This document shows positions 26,957 through 35,211 of a DNA stretch of 64,000 nt, piece by piece. A model generated the notes under the pieces. It ran no database searches and was not told the DNA's origin. It saw nothing but the letters and a program-made list of their open reading frames with translations. Source of the stretch: Clostridium saudiense (lineage in GTDB: Bacteria; Bacillota; Clostridia; Clostridiales; Clostridiaceae); the NCBI RefSeq assembly GCF_000577815.1, contig NZ_CBYM010000008.1, forward strand, positions 47,571 to 111,570. Direction: 5' to 3'. Within the stretch, counting starts at the first letter, position 1, and each line of letters opens with the position of its first letter. A program made the position numbers and the translations under genes.

Positions 26957-27440
26957 AAATAAAAGAGGTTATACATTAATTGAAAGTATTGTTGTAATAG
27001 CAATTGTTTTTATTTTAGGGGGTATAACTATAGGTTTATCTTTTGAAGGAGTAAAAGACTACTATATTAGTTTATATAATTGTTATTATGAAGATAAATT
27101 TGATAATGCTTTATTAAATATAGAGTCTTTATGGAAAAGTTCAGCTATTGTAGCTATAGAAATAAACAGCAGTTTTGATGATGTATATACAAGTGAGATA
27201 ACTGGGGATAATATAGTAGTTAAATTTAAAGAAATAAGTGGTAATGAAAAAACTAAAATAATTCATTTAAGTAATGGAAAATTAATGTTAAAAACTATAA
27301 GTAGTGAAGATGGAAAAATTAAAGTTGGTAATAACACTATAATTGATAATATCAATGATTTTACTGTTATAAAAAAGGGAAAGCTTATATATTACTGCAT
27401 AAGTAGTGAAAATTCAGGAGTAAGAATAAGATGTATATAG
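26949..27440 (+). CDS. Minor prepilin-like protein
   Basis: A 163-residue protein with the prepilin signal KNKRGYTLIESIVVIAIVFIL (cleavage after Gly, Glu at mature position 5). The globular part contains a tract of Tyr and Cys (YNCYYED) near the end of the N-terminal helix, and DFTVIKKGKLIYYCISSENSG near the C-terminus. The layout resembles PilW/GspJ-type or ComGF-type minor pilins by position only. It overlaps both neighbours (8 and 10 bases). Confidence 0.8.
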   Translation: MSKNKRGYTLIESIVVIAIVFILGGITIGLSFEGVKDYYISLYNCYYEDKFDNALLNIESLWKSSAIVAIEINSSFDDVYTSEITGDNIVVKFKEISGNEKTKIIHLSNGKLMLKTISSEDGKIKVGNNTIIDNINDFTVIKKGKLIYYCISSENSGVRIRCI

Positions 27441-27871
27441 TTAAAAAGCATGGAGTTATAATGTTAGAAGTGTTAATTTTGTTAAATATATTAATAGTAT
27501 TAATAGTTTTAAGTAGCAAAACAATAGTTGCAAATAGCAGTAAATATTCATTATATGAAATAGGAGAAGATGTTTTAACATTAACAAATGAAGAAAATAA
27601 ATTAATAGAAGAAGTTAAGGAAGTTATATTTAATGATCAAGAAATATTAAATAAATTTGAAAGCTATAAAGATGATAATAGCATAAGCTTTGAATATTGT
27701 TTTAGCGAAAATGAAAATATAAAACTTATAATATCTAATGGAAACTGTTTTTTGAATGATGTTAAAAGTGAAACATCACAATTAATTAGAAAAATAGATT
27801 GTATTTTTATAGAAAATGAAGAAAGTATAGATATTATTTTTGTTCCAAGCTTATATAAAATCTTTATCTAA
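27431..27871 (+). CDS. Minor prepilin-like protein, atypical signal
   Basis: A 146-residue protein with a divergent class III signal: VKKHGVIMLEVLILLNILIV. Gly before the cleavage point and Glu at mature position 5 are kept, but the usual F/Y-T-L is V-I-M-L. Atypical signals of this kind are common in the last, tip-forming minor pilins (PilX/GspK or ComGG-like). The rest of the protein is acidic and has no known motif. It overlaps the preceding gene by 10 bases, and a good AAGGAG for the next gene follows. Confidence 0.7.
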   Translation: MYIVKKHGVIMLEVLILLNILIVLIVLSSKTIVANSSKYSLYEIGEDVLTLTNEENKLIEEVKEVIFNDQEILNKFESYKDDNSISFEYCFSENENIKLIISNGNCFLNDVKSETSQLIRKIDCIFIENEESIDIIFVPSLYKIFI

Positions 27872-27888
27872 GAAAGCAAGGAGAAAGT

Positions 27889-28521
27889 ATGAGAGATATT
27901 GTAATTGCTAATAAAAATAAATATATTCACAAAGGAAAAATATATGATGATATATCTATTAAAAAAATAATAAATAAAGAGGTTAATTTATATATAATAG
28001 AAGAAAATTTATTAATAAAATCTTATGATGGAATAAAAAGTGTAAAGGAAAATGTTATTTGTGACATAATTAATGATGAATATGGAGTTAATCATAATGT
28101 TTTGATGCATTATGAATATGATAAAAAAAGAAAAAAACTATTTTTATATTCAATTGGAGATGTTGAAAGAATACAGTTTTTATGTGAGGGTTTAAGTGAG
28201 GTAACTATTTTACCTATACAATTTTATATTAGAGAAATAACAATGAAAAAAATTAAAAAACCATCGCAGTATAGAGTTTTAACAAAAATAAAGGATCACA
28301 TTTATTATTTAGAGATTACCAATAATTTAATTACAAAAAGTATTGTAGATAATAAAGAAAATTTTGTTAAAAATTTTAATTATAAAGATATTAATGAAGG
28401 AAAAACTTTTGTTATAGACAAAAATATAGATAATGAGCTTATGGAACAATTTAAGGAAAAAAGGACTTTTATAAGATTAAATATTGGAGATAAAATTAAT
28501 GAAAAAATATTTGAGGTATAA
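27889..28521 (+). CDS. Unrecognised protein at the PilM position
   Basis: A 210-residue soluble, Lys/Ile/Asn-rich protein that I do not recognise. There is no signal peptide or membrane span. It lies between the minor pilins and two short bitopic proteins that look like PilN and PilO, so by gene order it would be the PilM (or GspL cytoplasmic domain) equivalent. The actin-like ATPase motifs of PilM (PEPA-type phosphate loops) are not visible, so if it is a PilM it is a reduced one. KAGGAGA-like AAGGAGA precedes the ATG; the gene overlaps the next by 23 bases. Confidence 0.65.
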   Translation: MRDIVIANKNKYIHKGKIYDDISIKKIINKEVNLYIIEENLLIKSYDGIKSVKENVICDIINDEYGVNHNVLMHYEYDKKRKKLFLYSIGDVERIQFLCEGLSEVTILPIQFYIREITMKKIKKPSQYRVLTKIKDHIYYLEITNNLITKSIVDNKENFVKNFNYKDINEGKTFVIDKNIDNELMEQFKEKRTFIRLNIGDKINEKIFEV

Positions 28522-28891
28522 AAATTTTCTTCCTTTAGATTATATAGAAAAAAAGAAGCTTAAAGAAAGTAAAGAAAATAAAAAAGGATATCAAGCATTA
28601 ATATTACTTAACTTAATATTATTAAGTTTTAATTTAAAACCTTTATTTAAGGAAGAAATAAAAACTAATAATAATTATGAAATTGATGATAGTTATATTA
28701 AACCTGAAGAGGTAAGTAAATGGTTAGGGTTGTATGATAATAAAATTGTAGAATTACATGTAGAAAATAATGAAGCTGATATCACTTATAATATTGATGA
28801 AGATATTAGTTATTTAGAAGAACGTGGTATTGTAATAAAAAAGATAACAAACAAAGATGATTTAAAGGTTGTGAAAATTTTTTATGAATAA
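28499..28891 (+). CDS. PilN-like bitopic membrane protein
   Basis: A 130-residue protein: about 33 basic cytoplasmic residues (KKYLRYKNFLPLDYIEKKK), one membrane span (YQALILLNLILLSFNL) and a 75-residue external domain. PilN proteins have this plan and a cytoplasmic N-terminal motif (xNLLPxR) that binds PilM; here NFLPLDY is at the same place, which is suggestive. The start is ATG 28499, nine bases after TTGGAG and inside the upstream gene; a TTG five codons earlier overlaps that site. Assignment rests on topology, the NFLP motif and order. Confidence 0.65.
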   Translation: MKKYLRYKNFLPLDYIEKKKLKESKENKKGYQALILLNLILLSFNLKPLFKEEIKTNNNYEIDDSYIKPEEVSKWLGLYDNKIVELHVENNEADITYNIDEDISYLEERGIVIKKITNKDDLKVVKIFYE

Positions 28892-29255
28892 ATTTAAATT
28901 ATATATGCATGATAATAAAGAAAGTGTAATTATTTTACTAACGTTTTTACAAGTTTTACTTTTTTTATTTTGTAGTACAATAAAAGAGGAAAAAGATATT
29001 AAAGAAATGCCGGTTGTTATGACAAAAGTAAATTTACTTTATAGTGATGTTTTTAATGAGTTAAAAACTATAAAAAATATCAATATTTTAGAAATGGAAG
29101 AAAGAGCAGAAAAGTGGAATATAAAAATAGAGATAAGTGGGAATGAAGAGAATATAGTTGAAGTGTTAGATAAACTAGAATTTTTTGATATAAAATCTTA
29201 TAATATCATTGGAAAAGATGGAGTTTTGTTAGCAAACTTGGAGTTATATAGATAA
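28884..29255 (+). CDS. PilO-like bitopic membrane protein
   Basis: A 123-residue protein with a short N-terminus, one membrane span (VIILLTFLQVLLFLFCS) and an external domain ending in a ferredoxin-like pattern (WNIKIEISGNEENIVEVLDKL, here WNIKIEISGNEENIVEVLD). PilO/GspM proteins share this plan and dimerise with PilN to join the platform to the outer parts. It is smaller than typical PilO (about 200 residues). It overlaps the PilN-like gene by eight bases and is the last gene of the pilus operon; efp follows with its own promoter. Confidence 0.6.
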   Translation: MNKFKLYMHDNKESVIILLTFLQVLLFLFCSTIKEEKDIKEMPVVMTKVNLLYSDVFNELKTIKNINILEMEERAEKWNIKIEISGNEENIVEVLDKLEFFDIKSYNIIGKDGVLLANLELYR

Positions 29256-29290
29256 ATTGATTAAAATTTTAGATGTTCTTCCTTAAATAA

Positions 29291-29319
29291 TTGCATTTCT
29301 TTAGTAATTTTGATAGAAT
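29291..29319 (+). promoter_or_regulatory. Sigma-A promoter for efp
   Basis: TTGCAT (29291-29296), 17-base spacer, TAGAAT (29314-29319). The predicted leader is about 95 bases and begins with an 8-bp stem-loop (TTTTGTTG at 29322-29329 with CAACAAAA at 29340-29347). Confidence 0.6.
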
Positions 29320-29420
29320 GTTTTTGTTGTGTCATTAAACAACAAAAGAAGTTATGACTATTTGTAATTAATAAAGGTCATAATAACAATGAATTCAAGT
29401 TATTTGGAGGGAATTTTTTT

Positions 29421-29978
29421 ATGATATCAGCAGGAGATTTAAGAAAAGGTACAACTTTTGAGTATGAAGGACAAGTGTATACAGTTATAGACTTCCTACA
29501 CGTTAAACCAGGTAAGGGAGCTGCTTTCGTTAGAACTAAGCTAAGAAACGTTATTTCTGGTGGAGTTACAGATACAACTTTCAACCCAACAACTAAATTA
29601 CAAGAAGCTGTAATTGAAAGAAAAGAAATGCAATACCTTTATTCTGATGGAGAATTATACTACTTCATGGATCAAGAAACTTATGAGCAAATTCCATTAA
29701 ACTACGAAAAAGTAGAAGATGCTATAAAGTTCATAAAAGAAAACATGTTTGCTGTAATTAAGTTCTACAAAGGTGATGCATTCTCAGTTGAAGCACCAAA
29801 CTTTGTTGAATTATTAATCACTCAAGCAGATCCAGGAGTAAAAGGAAACACAGCTACAAACGCTATGAAACCAGCTACATTAGAAACAGGAGCTGTTGTT
29901 AACGTACCAATGTTCGTTAATGAAGGTGACACTATCAGAGTTGACACTAGAACTGGCGAATACATGGAAAGAGTTTAA
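29421..29978 (+). CDS. efp: Elongation factor P
   Basis: A 185-residue, three-domain translation factor that rescues ribosomes stalled at polyproline. The tRNA-contacting loop is [15 protein letters not shown], with a Lys at the tip that is the modification site in other bacteria; the signature region [25 protein letters not shown], shown here as [19 protein letters not shown], is intact. Length is standard. TTTGGAGGG precedes the ATG. Its codons use more C-ending triplets (for example AAC, TTC) than the neighbours, as expected for a highly expressed gene. The order pilus/ComG genes, efp, spoIIIA resembles Bacillus. Confidence 0.98.
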   Translation: MISAGDLRKGTTFEYEGQVYTVIDFLHVKPGKGAAFVRTKLRNVISGGVTDTTFNPTTKLQEAVIERKEMQYLYSDGELYYFMDQETYEQIPLNYEKVEDAIKFIKENMFAVIKFYKGDAFSVEAPNFVELLITQADPGVKGNTATNAMKPATLETGAVVNVPMFVNEGDTIRVDTRTGEYMERV

Positions 29979-29989
29979 TATTTAAAAGT

Positions 29990-30026
29990 AAATGCTAGGT
30001 TTAAAAACTTAGCATTTGTTTTATTT
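29990..30026 (+). terminator. Terminator after efp
   Basis: AAATGCTAGGTT pairs with AACTTAGCATTT (one G-U) around an AAAA-type loop, followed by GTTTTATTT. Confidence 0.8.
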
Positions 30027-30089
30027 AAAAAAAGCAAAAATGGGTATAATTAGTAATAAGTAAAGTATTTCTTCGAAGGAAGTGAAAGT

Positions 30090-30455
30090 ATGAAAGATAT
30101 AAATAATAAGATAAATAATCTTAAAGAAAAAATAGAAGGTATCAAAGAAGAACAATATAAAGAGTTATTTGATTCTGTAAGTGATATTTTAAGTGATTTA
30201 TCTTCTAAGATTGAAGAAATATCATTAAAGCAAGATTACTTAGAAGAGAATATTGAGTATATTGACAATGATTTAACTGATATTCAAGATGAACTTTTTG
30301 AAGAGGTTTCATTTGATGATTTAAATTCTATTGAAGATGAATATGTAGAGATTAAATGCGACAATTGTGATAAACCACTTTTTGTTGAACAACAAGCTTT
30401 AAATAATAATTCTAGTATTCCTTGTCCATTCTGTGGAGGAAAGGCAAGAGAGTGA
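30090..30455 (+). CDS. CD1247-type protein: coiled coil plus zinc ribbon
   Basis: A 121-residue cytoplasmic protein. The first 75 residues are an acidic coiled coil (KINNLKEKIEGIKEEQYKEL and later DYLEENIEYIDNDLTDIQDE), and the C-terminus is a zinc ribbon with CDNC and CPFC, 30 residues apart. Proteins of this layout are a clostridial family placed between efp and spoIIIAA, where this gene also lies; their function is unknown. A good AAGGAAG ribosome binding site is present, and a strong terminator follows. Confidence 0.8.
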   Translation: MKDINNKINNLKEKIEGIKEEQYKELFDSVSDILSDLSSKIEEISLKQDYLEENIEYIDNDLTDIQDELFEEVSFDDLNSIEDEYVEIKCDNCDKPLFVEQQALNNNSSIPCPFCGGKARE

Positions 30456-30484
30456 TAAATAATTATTTTATACATATTAAAGTG

Positions 30485-30533
30485 AAAGCATAGACTAATG
30501 CAATTAAATTTGCAATAGTCTATGCTTTTTTTT
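30485..30533 (+). terminator. Strong terminator before the spoIIIA operon
   Basis: AAAGCATAGACTA (30485-30497) pairs perfectly with TAGTCTATGCTTT; an inner TGCAA/TTGCA pairing extends it after one mismatch. Eight T follow. Confidence 0.9.
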
Positions 30534-30719
30534 CTATTTAAAAGCATTTATATGATAATAACTAAATATATTTTAAAGAGGGAGTTATTTTACATAGTAT
30601 TAAAATTTGTAAATTATATAGTTATAAAATAAATATTTTACATATTTTTTTATAGTATGAATAATTATCTATTATGTGAAATAAAAATTAAAGAGAAAGA
30701 TAATTAAGGAAGTGAGTTT

Positions 30720-31643
30720 ATGGAATATGATGAGATTTACAAAATACTTCCCAAAGAGATTAGTAATATAGTAAAGCAATATTTACAAGAAGATGCCGTA
30801 CAGGAAATACGAATTAAAAGCGGAAAGCCAGTAATATTAAATTTATCATATGGAGAAAAGGTGCTTGATTATAGGACAACTAGTGAAGATTTGAAGTTTA
30901 TGATGGCTAAGGTATCGAATTACTCTTTATATGCTTTTGAAGAGGAGATAAAGCAAGGATATATTACTTTAAAGGGTGGACATAGAGTTGGATTAGCAGG
31001 AGAGTGTGTTATATCAAATGGAGAAGTTAGGACTATTAAAAATATTTCATCTTTAAATATAAGAATTTGTAGAGAAATAATAGGTTCTTCTAACAAGATA
31101 ATGAATTTAATAACTAACAATAATAGAGTATATAATACGTTAATTGTTTCACCACCTAAGTGTGGGAAAACAACAATCTTACGAGACATAGCAAAGAATA
31201 TATCAAATGGAATGTACAAGATAAATTTATCTGGTAAAAAAGTAACGATTGTAGATGAAAGAAGTGAAATAGCAGCTTGTTATAATGGTGTACCACAAAT
31301 GAACGTCGGGATAAGAACTGATATTTTAGATAATTGTTTAAAGAAGTCAGGAATGATTATGGCAATAAGAAGTTTATCACCTGAAGTTTTAATTTGCGAT
31401 GAAATTGGAACAAAGGGAGATTTAGAAGCTTTAAACATGGCATTTAATTCAGGAGTGAATGTAATAGTAACAGTTCATGGATATGATATTGCTGATGTTT
31501 ATGGAAGGGCTGTATTTAAGGATTTAATTGATAATTGCATATTAGAGAGAATTATATTACTAAGTAATAGGAAGGGGGCTGGAACTATAGAAAAAGTATA
31601 TAAGGTCAGTAGAGAAAGGGGATTACAATGCTTAGAAATATAA
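30720..31643 (+). CDS. spoIIIAA: Stage III sporulation protein AA, secretion-type ATPase
   Basis: A 307-residue AAA+ ATPase related to type II/IV secretion ATPases. Walker A is PPKCGKTTI (Lys150), the Walker B region is EVLICDEIGTKGDLEAL, and IVDERSEIAACYNGVPQ plus HGYDIADVYGR are family-specific. It is expected to power the SpoIIIA-SpoIIQ channel between mother cell and forespore, acting in the mother cell. It is the first gene of the operon. In Bacillus this operon is sigma-E dependent; I could not find a sigma-E promoter with proper spacing in the AT-rich 186-base upstream gap. Confidence 0.97.
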   Translation: MEYDEIYKILPKEISNIVKQYLQEDAVQEIRIKSGKPVILNLSYGEKVLDYRTTSEDLKFMMAKVSNYSLYAFEEEIKQGYITLKGGHRVGLAGECVISNGEVRTIKNISSLNIRICREIIGSSNKIMNLITNNNRVYNTLIVSPPKCGKTTILRDIAKNISNGMYKINLSGKKVTIVDERSEIAACYNGVPQMNVGIRTDILDNCLKKSGMIMAIRSLSPEVLICDEIGTKGDLEALNMAFNSGVNVIVTVHGYDIADVYGRAVFKDLIDNCILERIILLSNRKGAGTIEKVYKVSRERGLQCLEI

Positions 31644-32146
31644 TGATATTTTTAATGTTTCTAATATGTACCTTTATAGGTTATTTTATAGGAGAAAATT
31701 ACAAAAGAAGAAGTATTCATTTAAAGGAAATGCAAAAGGCATTATTGCTTTTAAATAATGAAATACTATATTCCAATACACCATTGCCAAATGCCTTATT
31801 TGAAATTGGAAACAAAGTTTCAGAGCCTATTTCTTTTATATTTATTGAAATGGCTTCCATATTAGAGGAAGGCAATATTAGTAGTGTATATGAAAGTTTT
31901 GAAATAGCTTATGAAAAAAATAAGGATAATATAAGTTTAAATAAAGATGATTATAAAATCATAAATGATTTCTTTAAGACATTAGGTAATAGCGGAGTAA
32001 CGGGTCAAGAAAGAATTTTCAGCTTAGCTTTAGATAATATAGATATTAATTATAAGGAAGCTAAAAAGTTAGAAAAAGAAAATATTAAATTATATAGAAC
32101 GTTGGGATTATCTATAGGTGCTATGTTAGCAATATTTTTTATCTAA
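31628..32146 (+). CDS. spoIIIAB: Stage III sporulation protein AB
   Basis: A 172-residue GspF-like membrane protein. One span lies at each end (MIFLMFLICTFIGYFIGENY and LGLSIGAMLAIFFI). The internal helical domain contains LKEMQKALLLLNNEILYSNTPLP and ALDNIDINYKEAKKLEKEN; the order matches SpoIIIAB throughout. It overlaps the end of spoIIIAA by 16 bases, so translation is coupled. It is the predicted platform partner of the SpoIIIAA ATPase in the mother-cell membrane. Confidence 0.95.
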   Translation: MLRNIMIFLMFLICTFIGYFIGENYKRRSIHLKEMQKALLLLNNEILYSNTPLPNALFEIGNKVSEPISFIFIEMASILEEGNISSVYESFEIAYEKNKDNISLNKDDYKIINDFFKTLGNSGVTGQERIFSLALDNIDINYKEAKKLEKENIKLYRTLGLSIGAMLAIFFI

Positions 32147-32164
32147 AAGGGGAGAGGCTTAGGG

Positions 32165-32362
32165 ATGTTTGATGTAAGTTTGTTATTTAAAATAGGTGCA
32201 ATGGGAGTTTTGCTTATGGTTATAGAGAAAATATTAAAGGACAATGGTAAGGGAGAAATAGCAGTATTAGCAAATTTAGCAGGAATAGTCATTATATTGA
32301 TTACTGTAATTGGAATGATTTCAAATTTATTTGATACTGTTAGAACTATGTTCAGTCTTTAG
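32165..32362 (+). CDS. spoIIIAC: Stage III sporulation protein AC
   Basis: A 65-residue membrane protein with two spans (LLFKIGAMGVLLMVIEKIL and VLANLAGIVIILITVIGMI). Length and hydrophobic pattern match SpoIIIAC, and the invariant context between spoIIIAB and spoIIIAD makes the call secure. It is a membrane component of the feeding-tube-like SpoIIIA complex. AGGGG lies upstream, and spoIIIAD follows within ten bases. Confidence 0.95.
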   Translation: MFDVSLLFKIGAMGVLLMVIEKILKDNGKGEIAVLANLAGIVIILITVIGMISNLFDTVRTMFSL

Positions 32363-32371
32363 GTGACTTAT

Positions 32372-32755
32372 ATGGATATTATTAAAGTTGCATTTTTTGC
32401 TTTTACTGCATTATTTATATATCTTTTATTAAAACAAACTAAATCTGATTTAGGACCACTTGTAATACTTGTAGCTGGGGCTGGTATTTTTCTATATATG
32501 ATAGGGCAGCTCGGAGAGGTAATAGATTTTATAAATGACATTGCAAATAAAGCTAATATAGATACTGTATATATAGGAATTGTACTTAAAATTTTAGCCA
32601 TTGCATATATAACCTCATTTTGTAGTGAGATTTGTAAGGATTCAGGAGCAGGTAGCATAGGAAGTAAGGTAGAGTTTGCAGGTAAAATAATGATTTTAGG
32701 ATTAGCGATACCAATACTGATGGCTGTATTAGATTCAATACTTCAGATATTGTAG
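32372..32755 (+). CDS. spoIIIAD: Stage III sporulation protein AD
   Basis: A 127-residue membrane protein with three or four hydrophobic segments, including VAFFAFTALFIYLLLKQTK and MILGLAIPILMAVLDSIL. The stretch ITSFCSEICKDSGAGSIGSKV is the family's most conserved part. The start is ATG 32372, six bases after AGGTG; a GTG three codons earlier lacks a site. It lies between spoIIIAC and spoIIIAE in the standard order. Confidence 0.95.
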   Translation: MDIIKVAFFAFTALFIYLLLKQTKSDLGPLVILVAGAGIFLYMIGQLGEVIDFINDIANKANIDTVYIGIVLKILAIAYITSFCSEICKDSGAGSIGSKVEFAGKIMILGLAIPILMAVLDSILQIL

Positions 32756-32763
32756 GTGAGAAA

Positions 32764-33963
32764 ATGAAAAGCAATATTTTAAAGATAGTTTTAATTTTTG
32801 TTTGTGCATTTGTATTAAGTTTAAGTAGTTTTTTTATTACAACAGAAAATGAAGTTTATGCTGAAGATCAAACTACAACAACATTAATTAATGATGAAGA
32901 AACAGAATCGAAATTAAATAATTTATATGACTATATAAATACGATGAAAAGTGATGTTGAACTAATGAATGAATTAGATCCAGTTTCATATATACAAAGT
33001 TATATTGAAAATGGAGAAGGAAATTTGTCTGTTTCAACGGTAATAAGCGCTGTAGTGAGTTTGTTTTTTAAAGAGGTAAAAACAGTATTATCATTAGCTT
33101 TTTCAATTGTAGTAATTGGAATAATATGCTCATTGTTTAAAAATTTACAATCCTCTTTTTCAAGTGAAGGAATTTCACAGATAGCATTTTTTGCATGTTA
33201 TGCAATATTAATTATATTGCTATCAAAGACATTTATTATTTCTTTATCGCTTGCTAAGGATGTAATAGTACAAATAGCTACATTCATGGATAAAGTATTA
33301 CCATTATTAGCAGCACTACTAATTGCATCAGGAGGATTAACACAAGCGGCAACAATGGATCCAATAATTTTAGGAGCAACAATATTAATACCTAAAATTT
33401 ATTTAAATATAATTATACCTTTAATATTAATTACATTTGTGTTGCAATTTGCTAATAATATTTCTACGGAACCAAAGTTATCTAACTTATGTGGTCTTAT
33501 TAAAAAGTCTACTGTATGGATACAAGGATTTATTATCACAGTATTTATTGGAGTTTTAACTATAAGAGGAATAAGTTCTTCAACAATAGATGCAGTTACA
33601 TTAAAAACTACAAAATTTACAATAGATAATTTTATCCCAATTGTAGGTAAATCCTTATCGGATGCTATATCTTCCGTAGCTGGATATTCATTGATAATTA
33701 AAAATGCAATTGGCTCTATTGGACTTATAGTAATTATTTTAATAATTATATATCCAATAATAAAAATAGTATTATCATCACTTATATTTAAGCTTTCAGC
33801 CGCATTATTAGAGCCGATAACTGATAAAAGAATTACATCTTCAATTGCAGCAGCAGGTGAATCATTAATCTTAATAATGTCATGCGTATTATGTGTAAGC
33901 TTAATGTTTTTTGTACTTATAGCAATAATGATATCAGCTGGAAAGTTTGTTGTAGGAGGATAG
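32764..33963 (+). CDS. spoIIIAE: Stage III sporulation protein AE
   Basis: A 399-residue polytopic membrane protein with an N-terminal signal-like segment (ILKIVLIFVCAFVLSLSSFF), an external loop of about 70 residues, then at least six spans. Family marks include FMDKVLPLLAALLIASGGLTQ, RGISSSTIDAVTLKTTKF and KLSAALLEPITDKRI. It is the largest integral component of the SpoIIIA channel. AGGTGAG precedes the ATG, and it ends four bases before spoIIIAF. Confidence 0.96.
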   Translation: MKSNILKIVLIFVCAFVLSLSSFFITTENEVYAEDQTTTTLINDEETESKLNNLYDYINTMKSDVELMNELDPVSYIQSYIENGEGNLSVSTVISAVVSLFFKEVKTVLSLAFSIVVIGIICSLFKNLQSSFSSEGISQIAFFACYAILIILLSKTFIISLSLAKDVIVQIATFMDKVLPLLAALLIASGGLTQAATMDPIILGATILIPKIYLNIIIPLILITFVLQFANNISTEPKLSNLCGLIKKSTVWIQGFIITVFIGVLTIRGISSSTIDAVTLKTTKFTIDNFIPIVGKSLSDAISSVAGYSLIIKNAIGSIGLIVIILIIIYPIIKIVLSSLIFKLSAALLEPITDKRITSSIAAAGESLILIMSCVLCVSLMFFVLIAIMISAGKFVVGG

Positions 33964-33967
33964 AGAA

Positions 33968-34555
33968 ATGGAATATTTAAATAATTTTGTTATTACATTA
34001 GTTGCAACAATAATTTTTATGACAGCTGTAGAGATAATTGCCCCTGATAATTCAATGAAAAAATATATAAAATTTGTTTTAGGATTAATATTAATTTCAG
34101 TAATGATTAATCCAATAATTAAATTCTTTACTGGTGGGGAGCAAGAGGTAGTTAAAATAATCAAAAATTATGAAAATATGCTTACACAAGGTATGACTAG
34201 TGAAAGTACTTCAGAGGATATAAGCGAAACGCAAAAGGAATCTTTTAAAAAAAATTTAAATAGCAATTGTGATAGTATGCTGAAGGAAGAGTTTTCAGAT
34301 ATGGATTTTAAATCAAATGTAGAGTGTACTATAAATTTAGAAGATATGACATACAGTATAGATGGTTTAGAGGTAGGAGTAAAAGAAAGTGGTATTAAAA
34401 TTGTAGATAAAATTAAAATTAACATAAATGATGAAAGTGAAGAAACTGTATCTAATGAAGAAAATATTGAAAATGAAGAAGAAATAAAAAAATATTTATC
34501 AGAAGTATTTAAAATACCAGTAGAAAAAATAAAATTATACAGTATGGGAGGATAA
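33968..34555 (+). CDS. spoIIIAF: Stage III sporulation protein AF
   Basis: A 195-residue protein with two N-terminal spans (FVITLVATIIFMTAVEIIAP and FVLGLILISVMINPIIKFF) and a C-terminal soluble ring-building domain ending EEIKKYLSEVFKIPVEKIKL, which is the typical family end. The middle is Ser/Glu-rich and variable. The C-terminal domain has the ferredoxin-like fold related to secretion-ring proteins such as EscJ. GAGGATAG precedes the ATG. Confidence 0.94.
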   Translation: MEYLNNFVITLVATIIFMTAVEIIAPDNSMKKYIKFVLGLILISVMINPIIKFFTGGEQEVVKIIKNYENMLTQGMTSESTSEDISETQKESFKKNLNSNCDSMLKEEFSDMDFKSNVECTINLEDMTYSIDGLEVGVKESGIKIVDKIKININDESEETVSNEENIENEEEIKKYLSEVFKIPVEKIKLYSMGG

Positions 34556-34560
34556 AGAGT

Positions 34561-35172
34561 ATGGATAAAGATAAGTTTAATAAAGAAATTAACAAAATGT
34601 TTCAAAATAAAAAGTTTGTTAATTGTTTAATTGTTTTATTAGCTATTATATTTCTATGGTTGGCAGTAAGTAATTTTTTAGGAGATGATATTGGAATATC
34701 GAAAGGAAGTGATACGCCACAAGGAGCACAAGAAGTATCTACAGATGATGGACTTATGACATCTAAGGAATTACTAAATTATGAAGATCAACAAAAGGCA
34801 GAGCTAGAAAAAATACTTTCTAAGATGAGTGGAGTAGGAGAAGTAATAGTTAATATTTACTTTGAAAGTGGAGAAATACAAGTGCCAGCAACAAATTCAA
34901 GTACTCAAACATCTGAGACGCAAGAAGAGGATACAAATGGAGGTACAAGAGTTACAAAGCAAGAGACAGAAGGTACAACTGTGGTTATGAAAAGTGATTC
35001 TAGCACAAGTGAACCATTTATAACTAAAACATATAAACCAACGATTACAGGAGTATTAATAGTTGCAGAAGGCGCAAATAGCAGTGAGGTTAAATATAAT
35101 ATACAAAAGGCAGTTTCAAATTTATATAATTTAAGTTTAGATCAAGTTAACGTATATCCAATGAATAACTAG
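34561..35172 (+). CDS. spoIIIAG: Stage III sporulation protein AG
   Basis: A 203-residue bitopic protein: 20 cytoplasmic residues, one span (VNCLIVLLAIIFLWLAVSNF), and an external ring-building domain. Family motifs are LEKILSKMSGVGEVIVNIYFE and ITGVLIVAEGANSSEVKYNIQ, the second here shown in full at 20 residues or fewer as ITGVLIVAEGANSSEVK. A Ser/Thr/Gln-rich insert lies in between, forming the beta-triangle element in the Bacillus ring. It multimerises into a large ring in the intermembrane space. Confidence 0.95.
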   Translation: MDKDKFNKEINKMFQNKKFVNCLIVLLAIIFLWLAVSNFLGDDIGISKGSDTPQGAQEVSTDDGLMTSKELLNYEDQQKAELEKILSKMSGVGEVIVNIYFESGEIQVPATNSSTQTSETQEEDTNGGTRVTKQETEGTTVVMKSDSSTSEPFITKTYKPTITGVLIVAEGANSSEVKYNIQKAVSNLYNLSLDQVNVYPMNN

Positions 35173-35211
35173 CATATAAATGTTATATAAAATATATGGG
35201 AGGAATTAAAA

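Noticed and set aside
30534..30719. Sigma-E promoter for the spoIIIA operon
   Set aside because: Several ATATT and CATA-like stretches exist, but none has the right spacing; not listed as a feature.
34168..34605. 145-codon minus-strand frame inside spoIIIAF
   Set aside because: Shadow of the Ser/Glu-rich spoIIIAF region; start and context do not support a gene.
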